Assembly: GCA_965204295.1 (NCBI GenBank)
Contig: OZ241973.1
Span: 186,001-250,000, forward strand
Direction of reading: 5' to 3'
DNA length: 64,000 bases
Origin: JAWKWH01 sp965204295
Lineage (GTDB): Bacteria > Pseudomonadota > Alphaproteobacteria > Rhizobiales > Rhizobiaceae
Position numbers and translations under genes: made by a program. The notes beneath the pieces are model-generated. The model was not told where the DNA came from. It saw nothing but the letters and a program-made list of their open reading frames with translations, and searched no databases. Shown one piece after another: positions 1 to 8,861 of this stretch. How positions within the stretch are numbered: position 1 is the stretch's first letter; every line of letters begins with the position of its first letter.

Positions 1-633
1 CGGCGGCCGGATTGTAGACGCCACGCTGGTATCTGCCCCACGCCAACGGATGAGCGGGCAAGAGAAAGAACGGGCCAAGACAGGCGAGAGCGCCTCTGAC
101 ATCCGGCCCGATGATCCGGCCAAGGCGGCCCGGAAAGACACGAACGCGCGCTGGACGGTCAAGTATTCCAAAGCAGGCAAGACAAAAGACGGCAAGGAGG
201 ATGCCGGTCTCGTCGATATCCCGATTGACCGCAAATGGCGCTTTGTCCGCGGCGAGACCGGGACCGACGCCGCCCGGTATGATGGGCATGAACCGACATC
301 GGTTCCGGATGGGACAAACAGTTCAAAGAGCGTCCGGGCGGATACCGGATACCGGTCCGCCAGGAACGAAGCCTGGCTCAAGGAGCATGGCTAGAGGTCC
401 CATATCCGCCGCAAAAAGCCCAGAGGCAAGCCGATGCCCAAACATATCCGGCGCGGCAATGCCACGCGGTCATCCGTTCGGGCCTGCGTGGAACATGTCT
501 TCGGACACGAGAAGAGACCAATGGCGTCCGTTGCATTGGCGAAGTTCGCGCCGCCGGCAGGACCACCATGGCCAACCTCAGCTATACTTTCCGACGCTTC
601 ATTTTCCATGAACGAGGACGGACCGCGGCCTGA
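1..633 (+). pseudogene. Decayed IS5-family transposase (3' part)
   Basis: The frame open at the left edge translates to GGRIVDATLVSAPRQRMS, then ARWTVKYSKA, IDRKWRFVRGETGTDAARYDG and ADTGYRSARNEAWLKEHG. These are the DDE-domain blocks of IS5-family transposases. The frame is broken by an in-frame TAG at 392-394, where intact homologues have a short GFV-like segment. It resumes in the same frame as RSHIRRKKPRGKPMPKHIRR and RACVEHVFGHEKRPM. It then shifts by one frame near 515-525 and ends as TTMANLSYTFRRFIFHERGR with TGA at 631-633. Internal conserved parts (for example the usual FGYKNH block) are also missing. At least one stop, one frameshift and deletions make it inactive. The 5' half lies outside the window, and no terminal inverted repeat could be assigned. 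Confidence 0.88.
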
Positions 634-915
634 CACTGCCCAAAATCCAGAAATACCCGCTCCGGCGGGCCAAAAGGTCGGCAAAACGAACGCCACGACA
701 AATGCTCAAACCAAAATACTCGCAAAACGCGGCATACATCCATGCATTCCCTTCAAAACAAAGCCAAAAACAATGTTGCTCAAGGCGTCCAAGCGGGTTA
801 CGATGAAATCCCGCATCGTCGAGATGCGCAAATTCCGCGTTCAGAACCCGGATGATCCAACACTACGGCGGGCCGTTCGATCGCCCGGCGCCGGAGCAAC
901 TTCAGTTACCCGCTT
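634..915. other. Intergenic, no gene seen
   Basis: Nothing convincing is encoded between the transposase relic and the membrane protein. An open frame continues through it but has no recognisable protein and no ribosome-binding site. It may contain the outer end of the decayed insertion sequence, but I could not pick out an inverted repeat. Confidence 0.5.
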
Positions 916-3171
916 ATGATATTGAATTCAAGAGACTTTCGCCTCTCTCCCACATTCCTCGCTATCGTGGCGGTTATAATTGCCGCGAATGCCTATGTCG
1001 TCTGGTCCCTCGTCGACACCGGCCAGGCCGGTTTCATAAGATCCCCGATTTTCAAGGATGGCCTGGTTGAAATAGTCGCCGTTTCGGCGCTCGCCCACTT
1101 CATCCTTGTTCGAAACCCGAATGTCGGAGTGTTGCTGCTCTTTGCTCTGATATGCGTTTTCGCACGACGCAACAATGTCGATCTTCCGCTGTTTCTCGCT
1201 CTTGCATATTTCGAAGGTTTGCTGGCGCTCGGTCTGATCGCTCAGAATATATTCAACGTGCGCTCCGGGCTCCACCTCTCCGATGGCTTCGGTATATGTC
1301 TTGGGATACTGTTCTGGTTGTTCGGAGCCCTTGTAATTTCTCTTTTCGGTTTCGGCGCCGTCCACCATCTTCAAGTGTACTCCGTCGTCATCCTTGTCGC
1401 GGCGGTCCTTTACACTCGCTCCACGCCGCTATCGGTCCGATGCATGCGTGGCTACATATCCAGCCGGGGCGTTCCGAGGGTCCTTGCAACGGTGATTCTC
1501 GCCGCCTTTTTGATCCGCCTGGGCAATGCCGGTCAATTTCTATATTGCGGCGATTGCCACTGGTATCTCACGCGCCTGCCATGGCTGCTGATCGGCGAAA
1601 ACTCCCTGTTCGATAAACTAGGATATGTCGCTACCGTACACTACTATCCGAAACTGTATGAACTCCTGATCGTTCCGCTGTTCGGCCTGGGGCTTGAAAA
1701 GACATTCAAGGTTTTCGCCCTGCTTCTTGGCTTCGGTGCGGTTCTTACCGGCGCATTGGCGGTCAACGGATTCTCACGCTCTCGGGTGGCGTCACTCGCC
1801 ACCGCCGCCTTGCTTGCCTCACTGCCGGTCCTGACCGCGCATGGCGCCACCGGAAAGTCCGATATTCTGGCCTGCCTCTACGGTGTAGCCGCCTCGATAG
1901 CCTTATTGAAATACGCCGAAGACGGAGATCATCGCCGGTTGCCGGTGATTCTTGCATTCCTTGGTCTGGCGGGCATCGTCAAGATGACGAACGCGCCCTA
2001 CGCAGCCATTCTCTTTGCGTTGTCGATTGTCGTTGCGGTCATGCATCGGGAGCGTTTATCCGCCCTGCAAAAACGCGATTTGGTTCGGCCGCTGCCGGTC
2101 CTGTTCGCGGCGGTCGCGGTCGCGATTTTAGCGCTCTATCGAAATGCGCATCTTGTCGGAGCGCCCATTCTCGCCCCCGGCGGTGAAAACCCATCTTTTC
2201 TCTACGACTTGTTCAAACTGGCCGGTTGGGATTTCGGCTACCCGTTATCGGACAATCCCTGGCGCCGACCGACCTACGAATACAGCGGATTTGGCGAACG
2301 ACTATCCGTATTGTGGAATGTGCATTTCAGTCCGCAAAGCTACGTTTCCCATTGGCAAAGATGGCTGGGCATTCTGTCGCCATTTCTCTGGATTTCCATT
2401 CTCTGGCTCATCATTTCACGTTGGCGTGAGGTGGTCGCATCCAACAAGATGCTGATTGCTACCCTGGTCGTACTGTCATTTGGCATCGTTGCGTGGTTTC
2501 TCCTCTTGGAGAAAGCACGATTTGTCGGTAACGATTCCTATTACTTTATGCTGCCAATCACGGTCATTGTGATATTCGGTGCGCTGCTGCTCTACTCGGT
2601 TGCAGACAACAAAAAGACCGTGATTTTACTGCTTTCGCTATTCCTGCCGGTTCAATTGCTGTTTTCCCTGATGGGCTCACCGGGAACCTTTGCCGGAACT
2701 CACTCTTTCAATGAGCAGGGTTATTTTGCGAATCCATTTGCATCATGGGCTCCGTCGCGGCGGATCGAGCGCGATTTCAGGTTTGCGAAGGCCAGCGAGT
2801 TTGTCGACCGGTTAAATCATGAGCCCTTTTCGTGCACTGGCGTTTATCTGTATGAGGATCGAGCCAGAGACTATAACCCACTCAGGCAATTACCATGCGG
2901 AATGGAAGATTTTTATTTAATTTGTAGCAAAGATACCGGCAATCCGGCGCTATGCGCTTCGCCGGAAGCGTTTGCCGAATACTTAACATGGGCCGAACGA
3001 ATGTTGGTGATCGTTCCGACTTCGCTTGAAACGAGAAATGACATACCAAGATCAAAAAACCTCCTGGCCGGTCTCGACCGGATCGAAATTTGCCAAAAGG
3101 TCGAAATCGGTTCTTACCGCTATCATGTTTTGAGCACCGAAAAATACCCTTGTTCGACGTACGGTAAGTGA
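916..3171 (+). CDS. Large multi-pass membrane protein, possible GT-C-type glycosyltransferase
   Basis: A 751-residue protein dominated by hydrophobic segments: about a dozen predicted helices in residues 10-610, then a C-terminal soluble part of roughly 140 residues. The general plan, with many helices, an acidic loop after an early helix (LYCGDCHWYLTRLPW near residue 210) and a C-terminal extracytoplasmic domain, resembles polyprenyl-phosphate-sugar glycosyltransferases of the PMT/ArnT or GT39 kind. No diagnostic motif is clear, so this is only a suggestion. The C-terminal part has several cysteines (FSCTGVYLYEDR, LPCGMEDFYLICSKDTG, NPALCASPE), compatible with disulfides in the periplasm. 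The ATG at 916 has no clear Shine-Dalgarno sequence. The gene stands alone between an IS relic and psuK. Confidence 0.6.
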   Translation: MILNSRDFRLSPTFLAIVAVIIAANAYVVWSLVDTGQAGFIRSPIFKDGLVEIVAVSALAHFILVRNPNVGVLLLFALICVFARRNNVDLPLFLALAYFEGLLALGLIAQNIFNVRSGLHLSDGFGICLGILFWLFGALVISLFGFGAVHHLQVYSVVILVAAVLYTRSTPLSVRCMRGYISSRGVPRVLATVILAAFLIRLGNAGQFLYCGDCHWYLTRLPWLLIGENSLFDKLGYVATVHYYPKLYELLIVPLFGLGLEKTFKVFALLLGFGAVLTGALAVNGFSRSRVASLATAALLASLPVLTAHGATGKSDILACLYGVAASIALLKYAEDGDHRRLPVILAFLGLAGIVKMTNAPYAAILFALSIVVAVMHRERLSALQKRDLVRPLPVLFAAVAVAILALYRNAHLVGAPILAPGGENPSFLYDLFKLAGWDFGYPLSDNPWRRPTYEYSGFGERLSVLWNVHFSPQSYVSHWQRWLGILSPFLWISILWLIISRWREVVASNKMLIATLVVLSFGIVAWFLLLEKARFVGNDSYYFMLPITVIVIFGALLLYSVADNKKTVILLLSLFLPVQLLFSLMGSPGTFAGTHSFNEQGYFANPFASWAPSRRIERDFRFAKASEFVDRLNHEPFSCTGVYLYEDRARDYNPLRQLPCGMEDFYLICSKDTGNPALCASPEAFAEYLTWAERMLVIVPTSLETRNDIPRSKNLLAGLDRIEICQKVEIGSYRYHVLSTEKYPCSTYGK

Positions 3172-3445
3172 TCCGCACGCGCCGCATTTTACAAGGCTCG
3201 AAGATCGGTTTCCGGCTCTCGCCGTTGCCGTTTGGCCCGATGGCGTCGATTATCGGTCGCATCGTTGTCCGCAATCGAATGCGAAGATGTGAGTGTACGC
3301 ATTGTGTTTGCGCGGGAATTCGATAGCAAGAACCGCATTTCCCGCGCCATGACGGGATTCATTATTCGGACCGCCGGGGCGTTGTCCGCGCCGTACGCCG
3401 CGCCTATTGTCAGCGGACCGGCAGGATGACAGGCAGAGGATAAAA

Positions 3446-4381
3446 TTGACGGCATCTCCCCCAAAACTGCTCGCCATCGGCGGGGCGTCGGTCGACCGGC
3501 GCGGACGGTCGAATGGACCATTTGTCGCCGGGGTTTCGAACCCCGGTTCGATACGCGAAGAGATTGGCGGCGCCGCGTTCAATACGGCGCGCGCGGCAGC
3601 GCGCATGGGCGCAAATGTCGCCATGATGACCGTGCGCGGCGGCGACATGGCGGGCCAGGCCGTTGCATCGGCCATCAAAGCGGCGGGATTTGACGATCTG
3701 TCCTCGATCCACCCCGACCGGTCGACACCGAGTTACACCGCCATTATCGACCGGCACGGCGAATCGTGCGCGGCGCTTGCCGACATGGCGCTTTACGATG
3801 CCGGATTCGGAAAACTCGTCCGCCGGGCTTCCACACGCAAAGCGGTCGCGGCGGCGGACGCCGTGCTCATTGACGCCAATCTGCCGGAGGAGGCGATTGC
3901 GGAACTGCTGTCCCATGGCGGCGCAAAGCCGGTTTTCGCCAACGCCGTTTCGCCGGCCAAGGCCACGCGACTCTCATCCGTGTTGCCCGCGTTCACATGC
4001 CTGTTCATGAACGCCAATGAGGCCGCCGCGCTGACCGGTGCGGACCGCGGCGGCGGCGCCGCGGCATTTCGAGGCACGGGCCTGAAAAGCGGCGTCGTCA
4101 CCGACGGGCCCGGGTCAATTCTGTTGTTCGACGAGGCGAGTGCCTGGCGCTTGCTTCCGCCTGAAATACAGGCCATCGATGTCACCGGCGCGGGCGATGC
4201 GCTGGCCGGGGCGGCTATCGCCAGGCTGCTTCAGGGACATGACCTGCCCGAAGCGGTGAGGCATGGCGCGGCGGCGGCGGCTCTCGTCGCGGGTTCGGCC
4301 GAGGTCTCGCCTGATTTTTCGCATGACAGTTTGTTAAAATTGCTCGAAACAGTGCCTGAACCCGAACGACTGAAACCATGA
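3446..4381 (+). CDS. psuK: PfkB-family carbohydrate kinase, probable pseudouridine kinase
   Basis: Predicted to phosphorylate pseudouridine to pseudouridine 5'-phosphate, the first step of pseudouridine breakdown. The ~311-residue protein has the PfkB/ribokinase layout: an N-terminal nucleoside-binding start (KLLAIGGASVDRRG), the glycine-rich EEIGGAAFNTARAAARMG, and the C-terminal DVTGAGDALAG motif near residue 245 that supplies the anion hole and catalytic Asp. The specific substrate is assigned from context: its TGA overlaps the ATG of psuG by four bases, so the two are translationally coupled. I chose the TTG at 3446, seven bases after AGAGGA. An in-frame TTG at 3407 would add 13 residues but has no such site. 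Another nucleoside or sugar substrate cannot be excluded from the kinase alone. Confidence 0.85.
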   Translation: MTASPPKLLAIGGASVDRRGRSNGPFVAGVSNPGSIREEIGGAAFNTARAAARMGANVAMMTVRGGDMAGQAVASAIKAAGFDDLSSIHPDRSTPSYTAIIDRHGESCAALADMALYDAGFGKLVRRASTRKAVAAADAVLIDANLPEEAIAELLSHGGAKPVFANAVSPAKATRLSSVLPAFTCLFMNANEAAALTGADRGGGAAAFRGTGLKSGVVTDGPGSILLFDEASAWRLLPPEIQAIDVTGAGDALAGAAIARLLQGHDLPEAVRHGAAAAALVAGSAEVSPDFSHDSLLKLLETVPEPERLKP

Positions 4382-5322
4382 CATTCACGGACAGCATCGT
4401 GACCGGGGCCGACCTGAAAGACATCTGCGATTTTGCGCCGGAAGCGGCGGCGGCGCTAAGGGGAAACCGGCCGGTCGTTGCGCTGGAAAGCACGATCATC
4501 ACCCACGGCATGCCGTTTCCCGAAAATGCCGAAATGGCGGGCAGTGTCGAAACCGTCATCCGCGAATGCGGCGCCGTACCGGCAACGATCGCGGTCATCG
4601 CGGGACGCTTGAAAATCGGTCTCACCGATGAGGAGCGGCTCCGGCTCGCGGAACGGACCGGAGCGATGAAACTGTCGCGCGCCGACATCGGTTTCGCGAT
4701 TTCCGAAGGCCGCACCGGGGGCGCCACCGTCGCCGCGACGATGATCGCCGCCGCGCTCGCGGGCATTCCGGTTTTTGCAACCGGCGGCATCGGCGGCGTA
4801 CACAAAGGCGCGAAAACCTCGTTTGATATTTCGGCCGATCTGGAGGAACTGGCGCGGACGCCGGTGATCGTGGTCTCCGCCGGCGCCAAAGCCATTCTGG
4901 ATATTCGAAAAACGCTGGAAGTTCTTGAAACAAAAGGAGTTCCGGTTGTCGGTTATCGAACCTCCACCCTGCCCGCATTCTGGTCGCGGCGCTCGCCGTT
5001 CGCCGCGCCGCTCAGGCTGGACGACGCCGCCTCGATCGCGCGTCTTTATCGGACCGGACGGGCGCTTGGATCAATCGGCGGCATGCTGGTCGCCAATCCG
5101 GTTCCCGAGGCCGACGAAATCCCGGCCGACATCATGGCCGGCCACATCACCGCCGCTCAGGCCGATGCGAACCGGGCGGGCGTTTCCGGCAAGGAGGTCA
5201 CGCCTTTCCTGCTGACGCGTATTCTCGAACTGACCGGCGGCGCGAGCCTGAAAACCAATGTCGCCTTGGTCGAGAACAACGCCCGGCTGGCCGCCGAAAT
5301 CGCCAATGCGCTTGTCGGCTAG
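4378..5322 (+). CDS. psuG: Pseudouridine-5'-phosphate glycosidase
   Basis: Cleaves the C-C glycosidic bond of pseudouridine 5'-phosphate to uracil and ribose 5-phosphate. The 314-residue protein closely follows the PsuG/IndA family along its whole length: VVALESTIITHGMPFPENAE near residue 37, GAVPATIAVIAGRLKIGL, the central ATGGIGGVHKGA block, FDISADLEELARTPVIVVS, GAKAILDIRKTLEVLET, and a conserved C-terminal GKEVTPFLLTRILELTGGAS. Length matches the family (about 310). It overlaps psuK by ATGA, making a two-gene pseudouridine salvage/catabolic unit. No dedicated nucleoside transporter lies next to it, so uptake or intracellular RNA turnover must supply the substrate. Confidence 0.95.
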   Translation: MTFTDSIVTGADLKDICDFAPEAAAALRGNRPVVALESTIITHGMPFPENAEMAGSVETVIRECGAVPATIAVIAGRLKIGLTDEERLRLAERTGAMKLSRADIGFAISEGRTGGATVAATMIAAALAGIPVFATGGIGGVHKGAKTSFDISADLEELARTPVIVVSAGAKAILDIRKTLEVLETKGVPVVGYRTSTLPAFWSRRSPFAAPLRLDDAASIARLYRTGRALGSIGGMLVANPVPEADEIPADIMAGHITAAQADANRAGVSGKEVTPFLLTRILELTGGASLKTNVALVENNARLAAEIANALVG

Positions 5323-5508
5323 ACCGGTCATGCCGAATATCGGCCGCGCGCCGAACGCCCGTTGCCTGAGGAGATTTCCGGCCGGATCGCGATAACGCAT
5401 CGGAAAGTCGGATTGCGGCTTTCGCCGCCGCCCGGAAATTATACCTCATCCACAAGCGGCAGTCCGACGGGCTCGCATGGCGCCAAAGCGGCGCGCCATG
5501 GTGCGCTC

Positions 5509-6573
5509 ATGTCACTGCGCATCGCCACCTTCAACGTCGAAAATCCGATGAGCCGGTTCGACTATTCCGGCTATCGCAACGAATTGCATCAGGATCGCAC
5601 ACTTTCTCTTTACGACATCAGGGACGAAAACGAGTTTCGGCAGTTGGAGCGTGCGCGAGCCATTGCGCATACGGACGACGCCAGGCAATTGACGGCGCTC
5701 GCCATCGCCGAAACGCACGCCGACGTGATCTGCCTGCAGGAGGTCGACAATATCGAGGCGCTGAACGCATTTGAACATGGCTATCTGTTCAAGATGGTCG
5801 GGCGCGGCTATCGCCGAAAATACCACACGTCCGGCAATGATTCGCGCGGCATTGACGTGGCGATGATGATGCGCGACGAAACGCGGCACGGAGAGGAAAT
5901 CGAGTTTGTGCGCATGACCGGCCATGCGCATGTCACCTACGAGGATTTTGACCTGCACAACAAGGCTTTGACCGAAACCGGCAATGAGCCGCATGAACGC
6001 ATCTTTCGCCGCGACTGCGTGCATTTCAAATCCATGGGTTCGCCGCGCGACGGTGCGCCCGGTCGCGAGTTCACCATGCCGGTCCGAATTACCGAAGCGC
6101 GTGCGGTTCGCCGCATCATCGAGGATCGTTTCGGCAGGGGAAAAACCGCGTCGAAACGCTGGATCGTCTGCGGCGACATGAACGATTATCAGGAACGCGT
6201 GGTTGTCGATGGCGACGGACTTGCGGGCTACGGCTTCGCGTCTGTACGCGAGAACCTGTCCTCGCTCGACGTGTTTTCCAACGACGGATTTGCCATCAAT
6301 TCCGTCGAACGGCTTCCCGAACCGGAGCGCTGGACGCTGTATCACACCAAGGGGCCGGAAGAGCGGCATTTGTGTCAACCGGATTACATCTGGTTGTCGC
6401 CCCGGCTGGCGGAATTCAACGGCAAGGCCAGACCGGACATCATTCGCGGCGGTCAGCCCTGGCGCACGCTCATGCCGCCTGGACAGGAAGTCGAACGATA
6501 TCCGCGAACCGGCTGGGACCGGCCAAAGGCGTCGGATCATTGTCCTGTCGCGATTACGCTTGACCTGGCGTGA
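5509..6573 (+). CDS. Endonuclease/exonuclease/phosphatase-family protein
   Basis: A 354-residue metal-dependent phosphoesterase of the EEP (DNase I/exonuclease III-like) superfamily. Visible motifs in order are LRIATFNVENPMSRF at the N terminus, ADVICLQEVDNIEALNAF with the metal-binding Glu near residue 83, the central IVCGDMNDYQERV (Asp/Asn pair of the active site) and the C-terminal KASDHCPVAITL with the catalytic Asp-His. Substrate is unknown; the family includes nucleases, inositol-phosphate and sphingomyelin phosphatases. The start at 5509 gives the standard N terminus (MSLRIATFNVE). The frame stays open upstream to a TTG at 5362, but that extension has no family character. It lies after psuG and just ahead of the Nudix gene, on the same strand. 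Confidence 0.85.
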   Translation: MSLRIATFNVENPMSRFDYSGYRNELHQDRTLSLYDIRDENEFRQLERARAIAHTDDARQLTALAIAETHADVICLQEVDNIEALNAFEHGYLFKMVGRGYRRKYHTSGNDSRGIDVAMMMRDETRHGEEIEFVRMTGHAHVTYEDFDLHNKALTETGNEPHERIFRRDCVHFKSMGSPRDGAPGREFTMPVRITEARAVRRIIEDRFGRGKTASKRWIVCGDMNDYQERVVVDGDGLAGYGFASVRENLSSLDVFSNDGFAINSVERLPEPERWTLYHTKGPEERHLCQPDYIWLSPRLAEFNGKARPDIIRGGQPWRTLMPPGQEVERYPRTGWDRPKASDHCPVAITLDLA

Positions 6574-6597
6574 CCGCGGCTATCGGGAGGAAACGGA

Positions 6598-7329
6598 TTG
6601 TTCGATATTCCGAGAAACCGGATCTTGCCCGTGAACAAGGTCGCCGTACGGCTGGGGGACAGCCCGCATCCCTATGAGCAAGCCAATGCCGCGTCGATCG
6701 ACGCCAACTGGGAGGAGGAACTGGCCCGGCGGCCTAAATTGTTCGATGGCGAAATGATCCTGCTGTCCCATGCGGCTTACCGCGATGGCCTGGTGGAAGG
6801 CAGGTGTCATCCGATCCGCTACGCGACTTTCCTTCATTGGCGCAAAAACAAGGCCGAAAGCGACGGCTTCCACGTGTTTGCCAACGCCATGCCGGTGACG
6901 AGCGATGGCGCGTTGGTCGCGATACGCATGGGACCGCACACCGCCAATGCCGGGCGCGTCTATTTCGCCGCCGGATCCTTTTCACGCATGGATTTTTCCG
7001 GCGGATTGGCCGATGTCGACTTCAATATTCATCGCGAGGTTGCCGAGGAAACCGGAATCGATCTGGCGGCGACGGCGCGTGACGAGAGATTTCACGCCTA
7101 TTGCGGCGCCGCCGGTCTGACGCTCGTCCGGCGCTATTACCTCGGCGCGGGCGCCGGCGAGACGGCTTCGAAGATCAGGGCGTTCATCGCCGCGGAAAGC
7201 GAACCGGAAGCCGATGAGGCGGTCGTGATAAAGAGCGAAGCGGACGTGCCGGAAACCGCTCCTGCCCATATGAAACCGCTTGTCCGCTGGCACTTTCGCG
7301 GCGATGTCGCCGCCATTCGGGAGAACTGA
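6598..7329 (+). CDS. NUDIX hydrolase
   Basis: A 243-residue protein with a Nudix box in its second half: GGLADVDFNIHREVAEETGID around residues 138-158 keeps the REVAEETG core that binds magnesium. The leading GGx5E part is atypical (D instead of the usual E). Nudix enzymes hydrolyse nucleoside diphosphates linked to another moiety; the substrate here is not evident. The TTG start at 6598 is chosen because GGGAGG sits about seven bases upstream and no ATG is available at a sensible position. It follows the EEP gene by 24 bases and precedes the PhzF gene by three, which suggests a short operon of small-molecule hydrolases and isomerases. Confidence 0.82.
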   Translation: MFDIPRNRILPVNKVAVRLGDSPHPYEQANAASIDANWEEELARRPKLFDGEMILLSHAAYRDGLVEGRCHPIRYATFLHWRKNKAESDGFHVFANAMPVTSDGALVAIRMGPHTANAGRVYFAAGSFSRMDFSGGLADVDFNIHREVAEETGIDLAATARDERFHAYCGAAGLTLVRRYYLGAGAGETASKIRAFIAAESEPEADEAVVIKSEADVPETAPAHMKPLVRWHFRGDVAAIREN

Positions 7330-7332
7330 CCG

Positions 7333-8238
7333 ATGCCCCGGGATTATGCAGTCTACGACGTATTCGCCGATCGGGCGCTGGCGGGCAATCCGCTGGCGGT
7401 GGTCTTCGATTCAGACGGGCTCGATACCGGGGCGATGCAGTCGATTGCGGGGGAGTTCAACCTGTCGGAGACCGTGTTTGTCCGTCCGGCCGACAATGCC
7501 GGGCATACCGCCTCGCTGCGCATATTCACTCCGGTGCGCGAACTGCCGTTTGCCGGTCACCCGACCGTCGGCGCGGCCATCGCCATCGCCGAAAGCAGGG
7601 GTGCGGAGGGAATTGCAATCCAGGTTCTGGAAGAACCCGTCGGTCCTGTCCGCGCCGCCGTGACCGTTCGGCAGGGAAAGGTTTCTTTCGCCGAGTTCGA
7701 CCTGCCGCGCCTCCCGGAGCCCGTCGAGTTTGACGTGCGACGCGAAACGGTTGCGGCCGCACTGGGCGTGGACCCGCTTGAAATCGGTTTCGAAAACCAC
7801 AAAATCGCGGCATGGTCCGCCGGCGTGCCCTATGTGACCGTGCCAGTGGCCGGACTTGGCGTGGCGGAGCGCATATCCGTCAATGCGGATGCCTGGCTCG
7901 GCCTCCTGCCGGGTTTATTGACCGTTCCGGCCGCGCCCTTTGTCTACTGCCGCGAAACCATCCGGCACGACAGCGCCTTTCATGCGCGAATGTTCGCGCC
8001 CTGGGACGGCATCGCGGAGGACCCGGCGACCGGATCCGCCGCGGCCGCCTTCGCCGGACAGATCATGCGTTTCGACGAACCGGTGGACGGACCGTCGAGT
8101 TTCTGGATCGAACAGGGCATGGAGATGGGCCGCCCGTCGCGCATCCGGCTGGAGATCGATGTCAAGGGCGGTATCGCCGACGCCGCGCGCATCGGAGGCG
8201 GCGCGGTCAAGGCGGCCGGGGGTCTGTTGTTCGTCTAG
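7333..8238 (+). CDS. PhzF-family isomerase/epimerase
   Basis: A 301-residue member of the PhzF/DapF-like fold family. It shows the N-terminal YAVYDVFADRALAGNPLAVV with the conserved Asp/Asn environment, FNLSETVFV with the catalytic Glu near residue 45, the LRIFTPVRELPFAGHPTVGAA block near residues 60-80, and the second-lobe loop EDPATGSAAAAFAG near residue 230. PhzF catalyses an isomerisation in phenazine biosynthesis, but most family members lie outside phenazine clusters and have unknown substrates. Nothing nearby suggests phenazine synthesis. It starts three bases after the Nudix gene stop, so co-transcription is likely. Confidence 0.88.
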   Translation: MPRDYAVYDVFADRALAGNPLAVVFDSDGLDTGAMQSIAGEFNLSETVFVRPADNAGHTASLRIFTPVRELPFAGHPTVGAAIAIAESRGAEGIAIQVLEEPVGPVRAAVTVRQGKVSFAEFDLPRLPEPVEFDVRRETVAAALGVDPLEIGFENHKIAAWSAGVPYVTVPVAGLGVAERISVNADAWLGLLPGLLTVPAAPFVYCRETIRHDSAFHARMFAPWDGIAEDPATGSAAAAFAGQIMRFDEPVDGPSSFWIEQGMEMGRPSRIRLEIDVKGGIADAARIGGGAVKAAGGLLFV

Positions 8239-8356
8239 ACGGTGAAACCGGTCCGCTTGCGGACGATTTTCATGTGTTTGTCCCGCGGTCCGGGGTCAAC
8301 TCGCCACTGGACAGGCAAAAGCGCCGGGACTATATCCGGTCAGACCTTTATACGGC

Positions 8357-8432
<76 letters not shown>

Positions 8433-8742
8433 GTTATTTCGATGGCTTGTACGATAACGAAATCACGACCTTTCGGCGCCGGGCGCATATGGGAGGCGGC
8501 ATGTGAATCCGGAAACGCGCGCGTCGCCGAAATCGGGGGAATGTCGGTCCGCGGTCCCCCTGCGCATGGCGGACGGATTGGTGTTTCCCCGACCCGGCGA
8601 GGAACCTGACCGGGGTCAAACGCAAATGCGGCGGGAGGTGTTTTCCACCGGAGTTCGGGGCTCATAGCCGGAACGGAACGACGGTTGCGGGCGCGCGGGC
8701 CGGGAGGAAAACCTTCGGACCGGTCCCTGCCGGAAAGGCCCC
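8433..8742. other. Intergenic, no gene seen
   Basis: GC-rich spacer between tRNA-Lys and the promoter of the Hint-domain gene. Reading all frames gave no recognisable protein, and no repeat of the tRNA 3' end that would mark an integration site was noticed. Confidence 0.5.
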
Positions 8743-8770
8743 TTGACGGTCCGGGTCGGGGCTATATAAT
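8743..8770 (+). promoter_or_regulatory. Near-consensus sigma70-type promoter of the Hint-domain gene
   Basis: TTGACG at 8743-8748 and a perfect TATAAT at 8765-8770 are separated by 16 bases. Transcription would start near 8777 and leave an ~85-base leader before the ATG at 8862. This is the best sigma70-like promoter noticed in the window. Confidence 0.72.
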
Positions 8771-8861
8771 GGAATCAATCGGGCGTCGCCAATGAAGTGA
8801 CGGGCGCGCTGCCTCGCCGGTTTCCGCCGGTGCGTTTCCCGGATTGAGAAGGATAATTCCT

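Noticed and set aside
434..919. 161-codon ORF following the first transposase relic
   Set aside because: Only its first ~30 residues are transposase; the remainder is an out-of-frame read-through.
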